Below, piece after piece: positions 14,675-36,609 of a stretch of 64,000 bases of DNA; position 1 is the stretch's first letter; each line of letters opens with the position of its first letter. The stretch is from Norana najaformis (Eukaryota > Annelida > Clitellata > Crassiclitellata > Hormogastridae). The position numbers and the translations under genes were made by a program. Under the pieces are notes generated by a model. The model made no database searches and was not told the DNA's origin. It saw only the letters and a program-made list of their open reading frames with translations. The stretch lies in assembly GCA_964023275.1 (NCBI GenBank), contig OZ029918.1, positions 35,563,063-35,627,062 of the forward strand, written 5' to 3'.

Positions 14675-14770
14675 GTGTGTCTAATGTAATGTAGCAAACA
14701 TTTATATAGCGCCTTTCAAGCATCTCTCAAAATCGTTGGTCACATGGCTATCCAAACGAAATGTGTATGT
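14675..14770 (-). mobile_element. retroposon 3' end, family A
   Basis: The plus strand reads TAATGTAATGTAG, then CATTTATATAGCGCCTTTCA, which is the family A core in reverse with a pentamer tail. Confidence 0.6.
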
Positions 14771-15144
14771 ATTACCAACACGCAGAACACATCTTTTATT
14801 ATTAGTCAGTGTGTAACTACTCTCATAACTGCCGAGGCCGTTGACGTTAGTTAAACTGACTTTCAGTTCCAAAGGGGTAGTGGATGTCGCTGGCGATTAG
14901 GAACAGGAGTAGATTCTGTTTAACTCCTTAATGCCACTCTGCAACAACAAAGATGATTAGCATCGTCCTTCTGCTTTATCCAGACCGGACTGACACCAGA
15001 CGACCGTATAAATGCAGTGGAGGAGTTTCACTGGTGATGTGGTTCCCCAGTTTAACGACATCTTTTGGCTGGCATCAAAAGTCGTTGACAACGGGAGGAA
15101 ATGTTTTGTAGCAGTTCTCACTGAAAGCATACTATAATCTTTGT

Positions 15145-15345
15145 GGTTCAGTAATCGTAATCGTAAATTCGAAATTTCTAAAGCTCTGCTCAAAAGCTAA
15201 GCCCAGGACACCAGCTTATTCACGAGCGCTGCGTCAAGTCCGTGGGGTTGTCCAAAAGATGCCATGTCAAGAACCAAGTCCGGTTGCCAGGAGACCAGAG
15301 AGAAGGGGAGAGGAGAGTAGGGTGGGTTGTGTTTTAGCTGAGAGA
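15145..15345 (-). mobile_element. retroposon 3' end, family D
   Basis: It starts with two GTAATC units (the tail), then CGAAATTTCTAAAGC, TTCACGAGCGCTGCGTCAAG, GTTGTCC and ACCAAGTCC. This is one of the best preserved D copies. Confidence 0.7.
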
Positions 15346-15429
15346 AATGGGAAGATTGATAAGTAGTAGTTTCCAATGTTTAACGACGTCTTATGGCATC
15401 AAAGGCCGACGATTTGATGATAACAATAA

Positions 15430-15995
15430 CACGTTCATTAATTTTGTCGAGGCACTCACTAATCTCTCTAATACCACAATATCCAGAAAAGTCTCCCACA
15501 AAATAAACAACAACAATCATAAATGTCGACCGCTACTTTTCTGGAACGATAAATTCGCCGAGGTTATGTTAACGCAGTAAACTTCGCACTAGAATGCAAC
15601 AATTTCGCGAACTCAAAGATTGTATAACTTACAAGATACAAAAAGCAGTGGTACAGAAGACATTAAAACCGGAAGCCAGGACTTGCTGGGCAACGCATTG
15701 TGCCGAAAAGACAAACGAAACATAGCTGGGCACAGTTTGGGATATGGTCCTGCGCATAAACGGAATTGCTTCGAATACCACCAATCCCATTCCAGCAACA
15801 GATTCGATAACCGCCAAAACAAACCTCGAAAGGCAAAGTAGCAACGGCGTACCATAAAACAAGCAGCCATAGCAATTACACGAAGATATTTATCAAGCAT
15901 TTAAAATTAACGAAACAGAAAACAACCCGCAATCGTTAGCGATCACTCTAGATACAGAATTTCAAACGCTTAATGATAGCTTCACGCTTAACAAA
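15430..15995 (+). mobile_element. decayed LINE ORF2 fragment (EN-RT linker)
   Basis: Translations in two plus frames give segments like PLLFWNDKFAEVM, then FRELKDCITYKIQKAVVQ, then LGTVWDMVLRINGIAS. This order is the usual pattern of the region between endonuclease and reverse transcriptase in I/Jockey-type LINEs. At least one frameshift and several stops interrupt it. It ends about 60 bp before the GPCR stop codon. Confidence 0.5.
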
Positions 15996-16060
15996 CTAGG
16001 CCAGACCAGCAACCGTGTTTCAAGACCATGGCTCATCTGATTGAGCCCTCTTCAGACAGT

Positions 16061-26972
<10,912 letters not shown>

Positions 26973-27179
26973 TTCTGCAGCTTCAACGATCCACTTCAAT
27001 TAAACAAGACTTTGAAAGCCGAACCAGAGCGCCACCTAATCATCAAAGAGAGATTTACTGTGTTTATATAATATTTATATATATATTATATATATAATTT
27101 AAATCATGACACGGAGCGTGTGTATATATATGCTACATTTGTATATAATTAACATACAGATGTATTTATCTATACGTAT

Positions 27180-27266
27180 ACATATAATGATGATGATGAT
27201 GATGATGAGAAGGAGGATGACGACGACGATGATGACGATGATGATGATAAAAGAGATGAAGAAGAA

Positions 27267-27297
<31 letters not shown>

Positions 27298-27640
27298 AAG
27301 AAGAAGATGATGATGATAATAATAATAATAATAATAATAATTACAAACTTCTAATGCGCCGGCGTCTAATGCCCAAAGCATCAATCGATGGCGCACCAAA
27401 GCCAAGCCGCAATCAGGTCAGCATCCAGTCGGTCCATCCATAAGACAGAGAGGCAGTCAACGGTGGATAAGCCAACTGGAAAATGTATGTCTTAAGTTGA
27501 GAACGAAATGGCAGAAGGGACTGAGCCATGCACGTGCAGCAAAGACGCATTTGTTATGTCCTCCATCCAAAAAGGAGGTGCTGAAAAGAGTTGAGGAAGA
27601 AAGATCCTTGATAGCTACAATAAAGAGTCGACAACGAAAA
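27180..27640 (-). mobile_element. family B LINE 3' end with compound (AAT)n/(AAG)n/(ATG)n tail
   Basis: On the plus strand ATG, AAG and then AAT triplets (27187-27340) lead into ACTTCTAATGCGCCGGCGTC, the family B terminus in reverse. The homology to the 31.4-kb copy continues to about 27550. Confidence 0.75.
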
Positions 27641-27642
27641 TG

Positions 27643-27860
27643 GATTGTAATGTAATGTAATGTAATCAAAAATTTATAAAGCGCCACTTCGAGGTAAACT
27701 CCTCAGAGGCGCTCCCGGCCCTACAACCCAGAAGAACTGGGGAATAAGGAGGTCTTCAAGCGCTTGCGGAAAAGAGGGGGAGGTAGACTAAGAAGTTCCT
27801 GGCGTAGGTCACTAGGAAGCCCATTCCAAAAAGCGGGACCATTGGTCACATACCGAGAGG
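27643..27860 (-). mobile_element. family E LINE 3' end with TGTAA pentamer tail
   Basis: Four TGTAA units come first, then an AAATTTATAAAGCGCCACTTC core, then sequence matching 59510-59700. In reverse this codes for the ..GPxxWNxLP.. ORF2 end of L2/CR1-like LINEs. Confidence 0.7.
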
Positions 27861-27877
27861 GGACTCACTCTTGAGAA

Positions 27878-28050
27878 CCATAATTGAGGGCAGAATGGAG
27901 GGGAAGAGGACAAGAGGAAGACCCAGACAGATGCTGCTGGATTGGAAGATGACAGACGGATACAGCGGATTGAAAGAAGAAGCTCAGCACCGAGAGGAGT
28001 GGCGTCATCGGACGTTTGAACCTGCCTGAGGGCAGAGAACCAAAAGAAGA
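27878..28050 (+). mobile_element. LINE family F, second copy
   Basis: It translates to [18 protein letters not shown], then [13 protein letters not shown] and a stop, nearly the same as 18650-18800. The AAG tail is reduced to one unit. Confidence 0.7.
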
Positions 28051-28129
28051 TGCATTTGTGTAAGTTTTCCTATCTGAACAGTAATGTTTCACTTAATAAA
28101 GACCCAACAAAGTACTGTATACTGTGTAC

Positions 28130-28305
28130 TGCATTGCATTGTATTGTTTTGTATTGTATTGTTTTGTATTGTTTTGTATTGTATTGTTTTGTATTGTATT
28201 GTTTTGTATTGTATTGTATTGTTTTGTATTGTATTGTATTGTATTGTTTTGTATTGTATTGTTTTGTATTGTATTGTTTTGTATTGTATTGTATTGTTTT
28301 TATTG
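28130..28305 (+). repeat. (TATTG)n pentanucleotide array
   Basis: About 170 bp of TGTAT/TGTTT pentamers. The resulting Cys-Ile-Val-Leu-Tyr ORFs are artefacts. Confidence 0.95.
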
Positions 28306-28523
28306 TGCTATAAATACAAGCACTTTTGAGAGGTACTCAAATGCGCAAAATTAAGTTTTCTGATGAGTGCATACATACAAATAGTCATTTCAAACGACAA
28401 CGAAAGCGATAACGACGATGACGACGACAATGATAATAGCAACCTCAACTCATCAGAGCAGGAATTGAAAGTACCTCAGTACCTGTCGGCTGCTGATGAA
28501 GCACTTTATCCTAACCGTAGATC

Positions 28524-28712
28524 CTATGACTGTTCGGATGTCGTTCTCCTCGCATCCTCCTCCTTCTCGTTCACCAGCACCAGCAGCTGAATGACATCGT
28601 AGAACTGCCGAGCACGATCGATCTCACGGGAGTCTTCGAATTCTCGCCCGTTGCGAGGGTCCAGAGCCAGTGGCTGCAGAGGCTCGGTGCATGAGGCGAC
28701 CACACGATACTG
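28524..28712 (-). CDS. possible terminal exon on the minus strand
   Basis: From an acceptor-like CACAGAACGCAG, a GC-richer frame runs about 62 codons to a TAG (28524-28526). It has a charged, helix-like composition (REIDRARQFYDVIQLL near the middle). No family is recognised and no partner exon is seen upstream between 28.8 and 31 kb. It could be an exon of an unannotated gene upstream of the GPCR or chance. Confidence 0.25.
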   Translation of the reverse strand, partial: QYRVVASCTEPLQPLALDPRNGREFEDSREIDRARQFYDVIQLLVLVNEKEEDARRTTSEQS

Positions 28713-29144
28713 CGTTCTGTGTGTGGCTCTTGAAAACTGTCTGGCAGAAGCAGACACTGCCTAGGCTGAACTACATGTGAGGATCACGATTCACTTGGCA
28801 TATTTCAGAGATTTGGACCGGTTCAAGATCCAAAAAGTCATAAGGCGGTCATAAGAAATACACCTGGGGTTGAATTGGATTGGATTAGATTAGGTCAGAT
28901 CAAATCAGATCACATAGGATTAGAAAAGATCAGATCAGAGTAGACTAGAATGGATTTGATTTGGACTGAACGCATCTGATTCCACTGCTGACCAAAGATC
29001 CAGATTAGCTTCGTATCAGCGATTGGCAATGGTCGCCATTTATCTCTGAATAGACCGTCTAAAGCAGACAAATAGTGAAAAATAGTGGAAAATAGACTTG
29101 ATTAATCCTATAGTCCATGCAGGACGAATGTTAGCGGACAACAG

Positions 29145-29765
29145 TGGGAAACAGATAGCGAACAAAAGAGAAATAGCAGACAAAAGAGAAATAGATAGCG
29201 GACAAATGAGAAATAGATAGCGGACAAATGATAAACAGATAGCGGACAAATGATAAATAGATAGCGGACAAAGATAAATAGAAGAGGACAAAAGAGAAAT
29301 AGATAGCGGACAAAGAGAAATAGAAGGGGACAAAAGAGAAATTGATAGCGGACAAAGAGAAATAGAAGAGGACAAAAGAGAAATAGAAGAGGACAAAAGA
29401 GAAATAGATAGCGGACAAAAGAGAAATTGATAGCGGACAAAGAGAAATTGATAGCGGACAAAGAGAAATAGAAGGGGACAAAAGAGAAATAGATAGCGGA
29501 CAAAGAGAAATAGAAGGGGACAAAAGAGAAATAGACAGCGGACAAAGAGAAATAGAAGGGGACAAAAGAGAAATAGATAGCGGACAAATAAGAAATAGAT
29601 AGCGGACAAAAGAGAAATAGAAGGGACAAATGATAAATAGATAGTGGGCAAATGAGAAATAGATAGCGGACAAATAAAAAATAGATGTGGACGAAAGAGA
29701 AATAGATAGCGGACGACAGAGAAACCGACAGCGTGACAACTGAGAAATATATAGCGGAAAACAAG
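29145..29765 (+). repeat. ~24-bp minisatellite (AGCGGACAAAAGAGAAATAGAT)
   Basis: About 25 units alternate between an AGCGGACAAA and a GGGGACAAAAG form. Deletions of one base change phase, so all minus frames hold long Phe/Leu/Ser ORFs without meaning. Confidence 0.9.
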
Positions 29766-30324
29766 AGCTTAACTCTGTCACATAAATGTCTCCTGCACCG
29801 TCAACAACCACAAAATACAGAGCCCCTCCATAAAAGTAAGTAAGCAAGTCAGTTAGGTTCACTGAGAGCGTGTTTACTGTCTGTCCAGATGACCGTGTTG
29901 TTATTCCTGCCACATATTCCACAAGACAGATCGGCTTTTCTCTAAGACACGCACTCGCAATTTATATACCGCCAGCTGGGGTTTGACCGATCAGTTTCAG
30001 GATCCTTCTAGCTGTCTTCATCCTTACAAATGGGCCACACGGGACATGCGCGCCACATGTACTTTGCATTTCGGCTAATGCATTACGCGGAAAGCAAGAG
30101 GACGCTTGATATAGCGCCTTCGTTTTACCACACAAAAGCGCAGCATGTAAGCTCTTTTCCACTATAACGTACATATACACCACTATAGGCTATGCATTGT
30201 TAAAACAGTGCTACAATACGCTGTAATGTAACTAAACATTTATATAGCTCCTTGTAGGTACTTCTCAAAGGTGTTCATACAGTCAGAGTTTGTAGAAGCA
30301 TGCATGAATGACAATTGAATTGCA

Positions 30325-30600
30325 CACGAATTTCGTATGATTTACGCAGAAATAACACATGAATAACACACGAATTACTCAGGAATTACTTGTAATTTAC
30401 ACTTGAATAACTCACGAATTACTTATAAATTACTCATGAATTAATCATGAATAACACATGAATTACTTGTAAATTACTGATGAATTAATCACGACTAACA
30501 CATTTAATAATGTTAATAAAATTAATTACATAATTAATAATGTTATTTAAATTAATTACATAATTATTAATGTTATTAAAATTAATTACGTATGAACTGC
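30325..30600. repeat. ATGAATTACTC-type and 36-bp AT-rich tandem repeats
   Basis: Short 11-12-bp units (30330-30490) pass into three copies of a unit containing TTAATAAAATTAATTAC (30505-30590). Confidence 0.75.
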
Positions 30601-30774
30601 GCATGAAATACGAACTAAGACACGTTACAAATGCATCAGAATTACACTGTAATGTAAGCCTATCACACTTCAAAAGACGCCTCGCTGAAGGCCTCAATCT
30701 CCGTCAGTCCATTCTTCGCTTAGTCATTGCACTTATTACGCGCCCAGTGTCACTAAATCAGAAGACAAGTGTGT

Positions 30775-30880
30775 GCTAGGGTCGTACATGGACTCCGCTC
30801 AGCAGGCTCGAAGCCGCAATCGTTGATTCACCGACACAGCGCGCTACTGAATAGACCACCCTATGGCTCACAAAGTATAT
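30775..30880 (-). mobile_element. SINE S1 head fragment
   Basis: GCTCAGCAGGCTCGAAGCCG on the plus strand is the reversed B-box region seen at 17.45 kb. Confidence 0.5.
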
Positions 30881-31004
30881 TATACAATACAGTATAATAT
30901 CAGACAATCGGTGGCTGTCTGTTGGACATTATTAGCATAGATGGCCTGGCCACATTATAAAATATTGTCTCCACTTAGCAGACGTTATCTAACCAAAGGC
31001 AAGG

Positions 31005-31260
31005 CAAGATCGACGTCAACGGTCCTGGCAGCCGCAAGATGTCGCTAAACAAGAGAAAATGCAATGCTAAGCTAATGCTGATGCTAACCTTTAAAACGCT
31101 TTCGACTGAGGCTATATAAGCAAATTGCTTGTAATCCCCTATGTTGTGAGGTAACTTAGGGTCGACGTCAAAGGCCCTGGCAGCCACGAGATGTCGCTAA
31201 ACACTAGACAAAGCAATGCCGACTTTACATACCTTTAAAACGCTTTCAACCGACTCTATA
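31005..31260 (-). repeat. repeat family G, tandem pair
   Basis: Two units about 143 bp apart each contain GTCGACGTCAA, CCTGGCAGCC, AGATGTCGCTAAAC and CCTTTAAAACGCTTTC. More diverged members are at 32275-32425. Confidence 0.65.
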
Positions 31261-31299
31261 ATATTCATCAACTGGGTTTATCCATCAGTTGTACGTGTT

Positions 31300-32185
31300 A
31301 CTTTTTATTAATTAAAAACTTCTAGAGCGCCGGTGTCTAATGCACAAGGCATCAACCGATGGCGCTTCAGATTTAATCCGCATTCAGGTCGATATCCAGA
31401 AGATAAGTCCACCAAGACAGAAAGGCAGCCTACGGCGGATAAGCCAAATGAAAAAGGTAAGTCTTAAGACGAGAATGAAATGACATAAGAGACTGGGCAT
31501 AACGCACTGATGCAGGAAGAGAATTCAAAATTTTGGTCCAGCAACCGAAAAAGCTCGTCTACCAAGAAATGTTCTAGTTTCTCGCACAACAAGAACAAGG
31601 CATTCAGATGACCTGGTTGAATAATGATGAGTTTGAGGAGTGAGGACTGATTTTAAGTATCGTGGTTGTCCAGAGTTCAATGTTTTGTAAACTATAAGCC
31701 CCAATTTAAAAGAAATTCTTTGCTGAATAGGGAGCCAATGCAAGGATTTAAGTACAGGGGTTACGTGCTGATATTTTGATGTAACAGTTATGACTCTGGC
31801 CAAAGAGTTCTGTATTCTTTAAAGTTTCTGCATGTTTGACTTTGTGATACCAGTAAGAAGCGAGTTACAGTAATCAAGGCGACTGTGCGTTTGCTTAAGA
31901 TATCCTTGAAGACATAGGGACATGTCTCCGAATTCCGCGTATGTCACGAATATGCATATACGATGACTTACAAATTCCATTTATATAATTGGTGAGAGAC
32001 GTAGTAGAATCAAAAATAACGCCCAAGTTACGAGCAACATCAACCAAGTCCAGAAGTGAATCACCCAGTTTTAAAGAGTTGAGCCATTCGAACTTTTTAA
32101 GCTGCTGTGGATTACCCAGGAGCATAAATTCAGTTTTCGATGGGCTAAGAAGGAGTTTATTAGCTGCCATCCAAGACTGCGCGTC
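31300..32185 (-). mobile_element. family B LINE (L2/CR1-like), 5'-truncated reverse transcriptase end
   Basis: Minus-strand segments read KLLLSPSKTEFMLLG, LDYCNSLLTGI, LKSLHWLPIQQRISFKL and GRRAFSVAGPKF. These are the thumb-to-C-terminus motifs of L2/CR1-type reverse transcriptases in order. At least two in-frame stops and a frame change interrupt it, including TGG to TGA just after GPKF. The 3' end (31310) has the core CTAGAAGTTTTTAATTAA. It shows that the numerous family B tails come from an L2/CR1-like LINE. Confidence 0.85.
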
Positions 32186-32684
32186 CCCAAAGGCAGTGCT
32201 ACGTGCTTAAGGTCAGCAAATAACTGCTTTGTTTCGGGGTAGCGCCAGTCACAAGCCCGGATAAAGGAGGAGGGCGACGTTAACGGCCTTTGATGTCACA
32301 AGATGTCGTTAAACATTGGAACTACTATTTTATCCGTCAACGGAAAATGTCAGTACGTTCAAACGAGGGTCACATAAGGTCGACGTTAACGGCTCTGGCA
32401 GCATCACAGTCGTCGTTAAATAATAGAAAATCCCAGACGGCGCAGTTCGGAAATGCTAGGTTTAGTTTTGAGAGTACACGTGTGTACACTTGTATCTTTG
32501 CAAAGCCATACTTCTACGAACGAATGTATGCCTTTATCTCAACGCTCTATAAATAAGCGTACCATGGAAAGTAATGTATCTGTAGCAGCATGAGTTATGC
32601 TATAATTCGGCATAGATAAAACAATGCGAAATGCAGCGGACCATGACACGAACAGATGAAAACGGACACAAGGAGCAGGAGAAC

Positions 32685-32985
32685 AGACAAAGAGATAGGC
32701 GTAAGAGACAAAGGGATAGGCCTAAAAGACAAAGGGATAGGCCTAATAGACAAAGGGATAGGCCTAAGAGACAAAGGGATAGGCCCAAGAGACAAAGGGA
32801 TAGGCCCAAGAGACAAAGGTATAGGCCTAATAGACAAAGGGATAGGCCCAAGAGACAAAGGTATAGGCCTAATAGACAAAGGGATAGGCCCAAGAGACAA
32901 AGGGATAGGCCCAAGAGACAAAAGGATAGGCCTAATAGACAAAGGGATAGGCCTAATAGACAAAGGGATAGGCCTAAGCCATGCT
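32685..32985 (+). repeat. 21-bp minisatellite (AGAGACAAAGGGATAGGCCYA)
   Basis: About 14 units with only a few substitutions (CCTAAG, CCCAAG, CCTAAT). Its period is a multiple of three, so several frames are open; this is not a gene. Confidence 0.95.
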
Positions 32986-33004
32986 AGCATCAGCCGAAGC
33001 TAAT

Positions 33005-33235
33005 GTACCCCTTCTTCTTCTTATCTCTCCCTCCTCTCCAATCCCAAACACCATCCCCGGTAGCTGCCACGCTGTCTCTCCGTCTGACTTTTGGATCTTG
33101 ACCTGGAACCGAACCCTTTTGCCTATCGATTTGTTTTGACTGAACGCCTGTGAATAAGCTGGTCCCCGCGACGTGGCTTTCGTTGGGCGCTGTAGAAACC
33201 TCGGAATTACGATTACGATGTAATCAGAGGACGTA
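33005..33235 (+). mobile_element. retroposon 3' end, family D, plus orientation
   Basis: It ends GGGCGCTGTAGAAACCTCGG and then ATTACGATTACG. The body (TCCGTCTGACTTTTGGATC, GAACCGAACCCTTTTGCC) is the reverse of 36400-36490. This copy fixes the orientation and tail of family D. Confidence 0.75.
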
Positions 33236-33569
33236 TTTTGTCTTACAGTACATTAAACACACTGACTAACCACAGCCAATAATCTTTACCTGATCTCCTC
33301 CTTTCACCTTTTCTATATTTGTGCAATACAATGGAATACAATACACCTGTTGGCCCGAGGCGCATTGACCTTTCTAACTCTCCCTGATACCACCCCCTCA
33401 GATTCGAAACGTTGAGCTGCTGAAGTTAATAAATAAGTGAAGATGAAAAACACGAGATACTTGAGATGCGGAGACGGAAAGGAAACAATTCCTTTATGAA
33501 GAAACGTGATCAACCCACGATTCGGTAGACAAGCATCTAATTCACTTCATTTAGACTACATAGTAAATA

Positions 33570-33780
33570 TACACGTACATACACACACACACACACATAC
33601 TCATAAATACATACAAACATGCATACGTAAATACATATATACATATATATATACTTACGTATGTACGTACGCACATACATACATACATACATACATACAT
33701 ACCCACCTACATAAATACATACATACATATATAAATACGTACGTACGCACATACATACTTTGCTACATGCATGCACCCAT
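33570..33780. repeat. (ACAT)n-rich microsatellite
   Basis: ACAC, CATA and TACG units over about 200 bp. A (TA)n and an (AGAG)n tract (33880-33970) follow. Confidence 0.85.
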
Positions 33781-34089
33781 GCATTATCAATTGTTTATAT
33801 GCGATACAGATATATATATATATATATAATTGTAATTGATTTCCAGAGGTATAAGAAAAATTAACAGGAGCTAAAGAGAGAAAGAGAAAGACAGAGACAG
33901 ACAGATAGAGACACAGACAGAGGCACAATGAGAGAGAAAGAGAGAAAGAGAGAAAGAGAGGGAACGAGAGAGAAACTTCAGCTTGTTATGCGAGATTTGT
34001 CCTATATCGATTTTTCAGCATCCGTGTGAACTTTTCACTATCTCAAAACATGGCGCTATAGCAGCTGCTTAAGTGTGCTTTCTCTTAAT

Positions 34090-34270
34090 ACACTTACGTA
34101 GGCATGCATATATATGTGTGTGTATGTATGCGCATGTATGAATGTGTGTCTGTGTATTTTTATGCTTGCATGTATGTGTGTATATATGTATTAATGTACG
34201 TACGTACATCTGTATATGTGTGTATGCATTTATGTATGTATTTGTGTATGTATGTATGTGTTTGTGTATA
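34090..34270. repeat. (TATG)n-rich microsatellite
   Basis: TGTATG and TATATG units with interruptions. Confidence 0.85.
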
Positions 34271-34694
34271 GATAAGAGGTGTTTTCGAGGTTCGAGTAGG
34301 CGCAGAGTAAACATCACTGGACGCTAAAAGCCGATATTGAGACAAACAGACAGAGAGAGATAGAGACAGAAAAACAGAGAAAGACAGAGAGAGAGAGAAG
34401 CCTTTAAATTAAATTGGATTTCTGCGGCTCGCATCAAAATAATCTCTTCCGTTGTCGACGGCGGTTTATGTTCGATCGAGAACCGAACGGCGCCAAGCCG
34501 CCAACAAAGCAGACGACTTATATGACGCATGCGCAGGGCAACGTAGATTAAGGGAATACGTGAACGCTCTGTTCTCATTACCAGCGGAATTTAACACGCT
34601 AAAATTTGTTCTTGCTCACAGTGATACTAATATAAAATTCTACACATGAATCTAGATCGTGCTACGCAGATGATCTCGTGCGACTGTTCTAGAC

Positions 34695-35067
34695 CAGCGC
34701 TTCTCAAACTTTCCAGTGTCACGGACCGGCTTCCCAAACCTTCTCATTGTCACGGACCGGCAGGAATTTTCCAACTGCAGCAGGACGGATGCCCAATTTA
34801 TTAATTATTCCGCTTTTACGAGCACCTAAAATTTCCTATTCTTAAGATATGTTTTAAAATCGTGCATTTTTAGCCAATTCTATGACTCCATTGCCCTTTA
34901 AAAGGCTAGCCTAATATGTGCTTTTTGTAATGACTTTCAAAAGTATAATAGTTCTTTCTTATTTGTATGAGAAATATGGTGGAACCAATTCTTCAATAGG
35001 CCTATTCTATCTTTTGAGGGCTCGCGGACCGGCACGGGTTCGCGGACCACCACTTTGAGAAGCGCTG
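34695..35067. mobile_element. hAT-type MITE
   Basis: The ends are inverted: CAGCGCTTCTCAAACTTT at the left and its near reverse complement at the right. CAGxGxTTCTCAAAC is the classic hAT/Charlie terminus. The flanking octamers are TTCTAGAC (34687-34694) and TTCTAGAG (35068-35075), fitting the 8-bp hAT target duplication with its central TAGA. The 373-bp body has no ORF, so it is non-autonomous. Internal GGACCGGC words near both ends are also inverted. Confidence 0.9.
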
Positions 35068-35284
35068 TTCTAGAGCTTTCAATAGTGCGATGGAAGCCCA
35101 GCAGAAGATAACGGGCAGCAGAATGCCTCAATTTTCAACCTGCTTGGACTAAGCACGCTCTTCCATTGGCGGATACACGAATTTACTAGGGGGCCATGTA
35201 AATCATGGTAAGACCTAAAAGAGAGGAGGAGGAAGAGGAAGAGGGAGCTGAGGAGGAAGTGGAAGAGAAAGTGAAAAAGGAATA

Positions 35285-35405
35285 ATAATAATTAGCAACT
35301 TCTAATGCGCCGGTGTCTAATGCACAAGGTATCAACCGATGGCACACCAAAACCAAGCCACAATCAGGTCGATATCCAGAAGGTCACTCCGTTAGACGAA
35401 CAGGA
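35285..35405 (-). mobile_element. retroposon 3' end, family B
   Basis: AATAATAATAATT is followed by AACTTCTAATGCGCCGGTGTC, the reversed family B terminus. Confidence 0.75.
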
Positions 35406-35637
35406 AGTTGAAGAAGAAGCGCAGGAGGAAAACGAGCAGCCTCATTTTTATCTTTATTAAGTTTTTGCCCGAGGTAAGTGTAATCCCTTAGGTAGGCCTA
35501 CTAAAAAATTACTCGAGCAGCTGCTTAAGGATGTCTGGGAAATCAGGCCTCGTCCTCTGCAACATCAGAAAACGTGACACGGGAAGAGATGGCATTATAA
35601 CGCTAACAACAGACAGAGAGGCGATGAAAATGGAAAG

Positions 35638-35768
<131 letters not shown>

Positions 35769-36179
35769 GTCATCAGTATCTTGGAGGACCTCTTATGGCT
35801 CGGCAGAAAGATTTGTCTTTGTCTAATTTTCGACCCCAGTCATTTCAGTCTCCCACTTTTGTCACGACCTCTTTGCTCATAACTTTAGTATGCAACTCTC
35901 ACCCAACCCAGTTGCGGGGGCAACTCAGTGGCGTCCCCAATGAATTAAATGAGGGGCATTAGCCTGACTGGCCTCTAAATCCGCCCATGCGTCTTATGTT
36001 CTATGTTCTCTTTCTCCGGAACCCGCCTTCTTTAATTAAGTCATTCGTTTCCAACCTCTTCCTTTCTCGCCGCAAGTCGATGTAGCCACGACACCTGGCG
36101 AATACATAATGACCTACTCTGGCATCGTCGACGAACAGAATTATGTCAGAATGGAAATGTACGCGTCTTTCCTTATCAA

Positions 36180-36310
36180 ACGTATGACTTGGACCCTGCT
36201 CGTGTTTCAGTGAATTCATCGGGTGAGATCCTTCGATCCTTCACCACCGGTGACTGTTTGATTAGGCGCTGTACGGGGTCCGGATTTACCCAACCTTGCC
36301 GAATCGCATC
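36180..36310. repeat. interspersed repeat R1, copy 3 (diverged)
   Basis: TGGACCCTGCTCGTG, then TCATCGGGTGAGATCCTTC and CACCACCGGTGACTGTTTG, match 2850-2910. Confidence 0.55.
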
Positions 36311-36327
36311 AAATTTTACCTGATGTT

Positions 36328-36560
36328 CAGTTCGCAATCGTAATCGTAATCCCGAGATTTCTACAGCAACCAAAGAGACCAGCTTATTCACAGGCGCTCA
36401 GTCAAAACAAAATCGATAGGCAAAAGGGTTCGGTTCCAGGTCAAGATCCAAAAGTCAGACGGAGAGACAGCGTGGCAGCTACGGGGGTGGTGCTTGGGAT
36501 TGGAGAGGAGAGAGAGAGATAAGGAATAAGGGGTGTCAGGATAGCATCTGTAAAAGAGGT
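36328..36560 (-). mobile_element. retroposon 3' end, family D
   Basis: AATCGTAATCGTAATC (tail) is followed by CCGAGATTTCTACAGC and the D body, reversed relative to 33005-33235. Confidence 0.7.
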
Positions 36561-36609
36561 ATGTTTTCAGCCTTCAGTGAAAGGCCGAGGCAGAAATTGT
36601 AAGCGGTGG

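Noticed and set aside
15613-15900. Minus-strand 95-codon ORF, membrane-like
   Set aside because: It is the antisense of a decayed LINE ORF2 fragment that reads better on the plus strand.
29040-29922. Minus-strand ORFs of 200-263 codons rich in Phe, Leu and Ser
   Set aside because: They translate the 24-bp AGCGGACAAAAGAG minisatellite; only about 50 non-repeat residues remain and these match nothing recognisable.
32685-32985. CRISPR-like regular direct repeats
   Set aside because: Units are contiguous with no spacers, and the genome is eukaryotic; it is a minisatellite.
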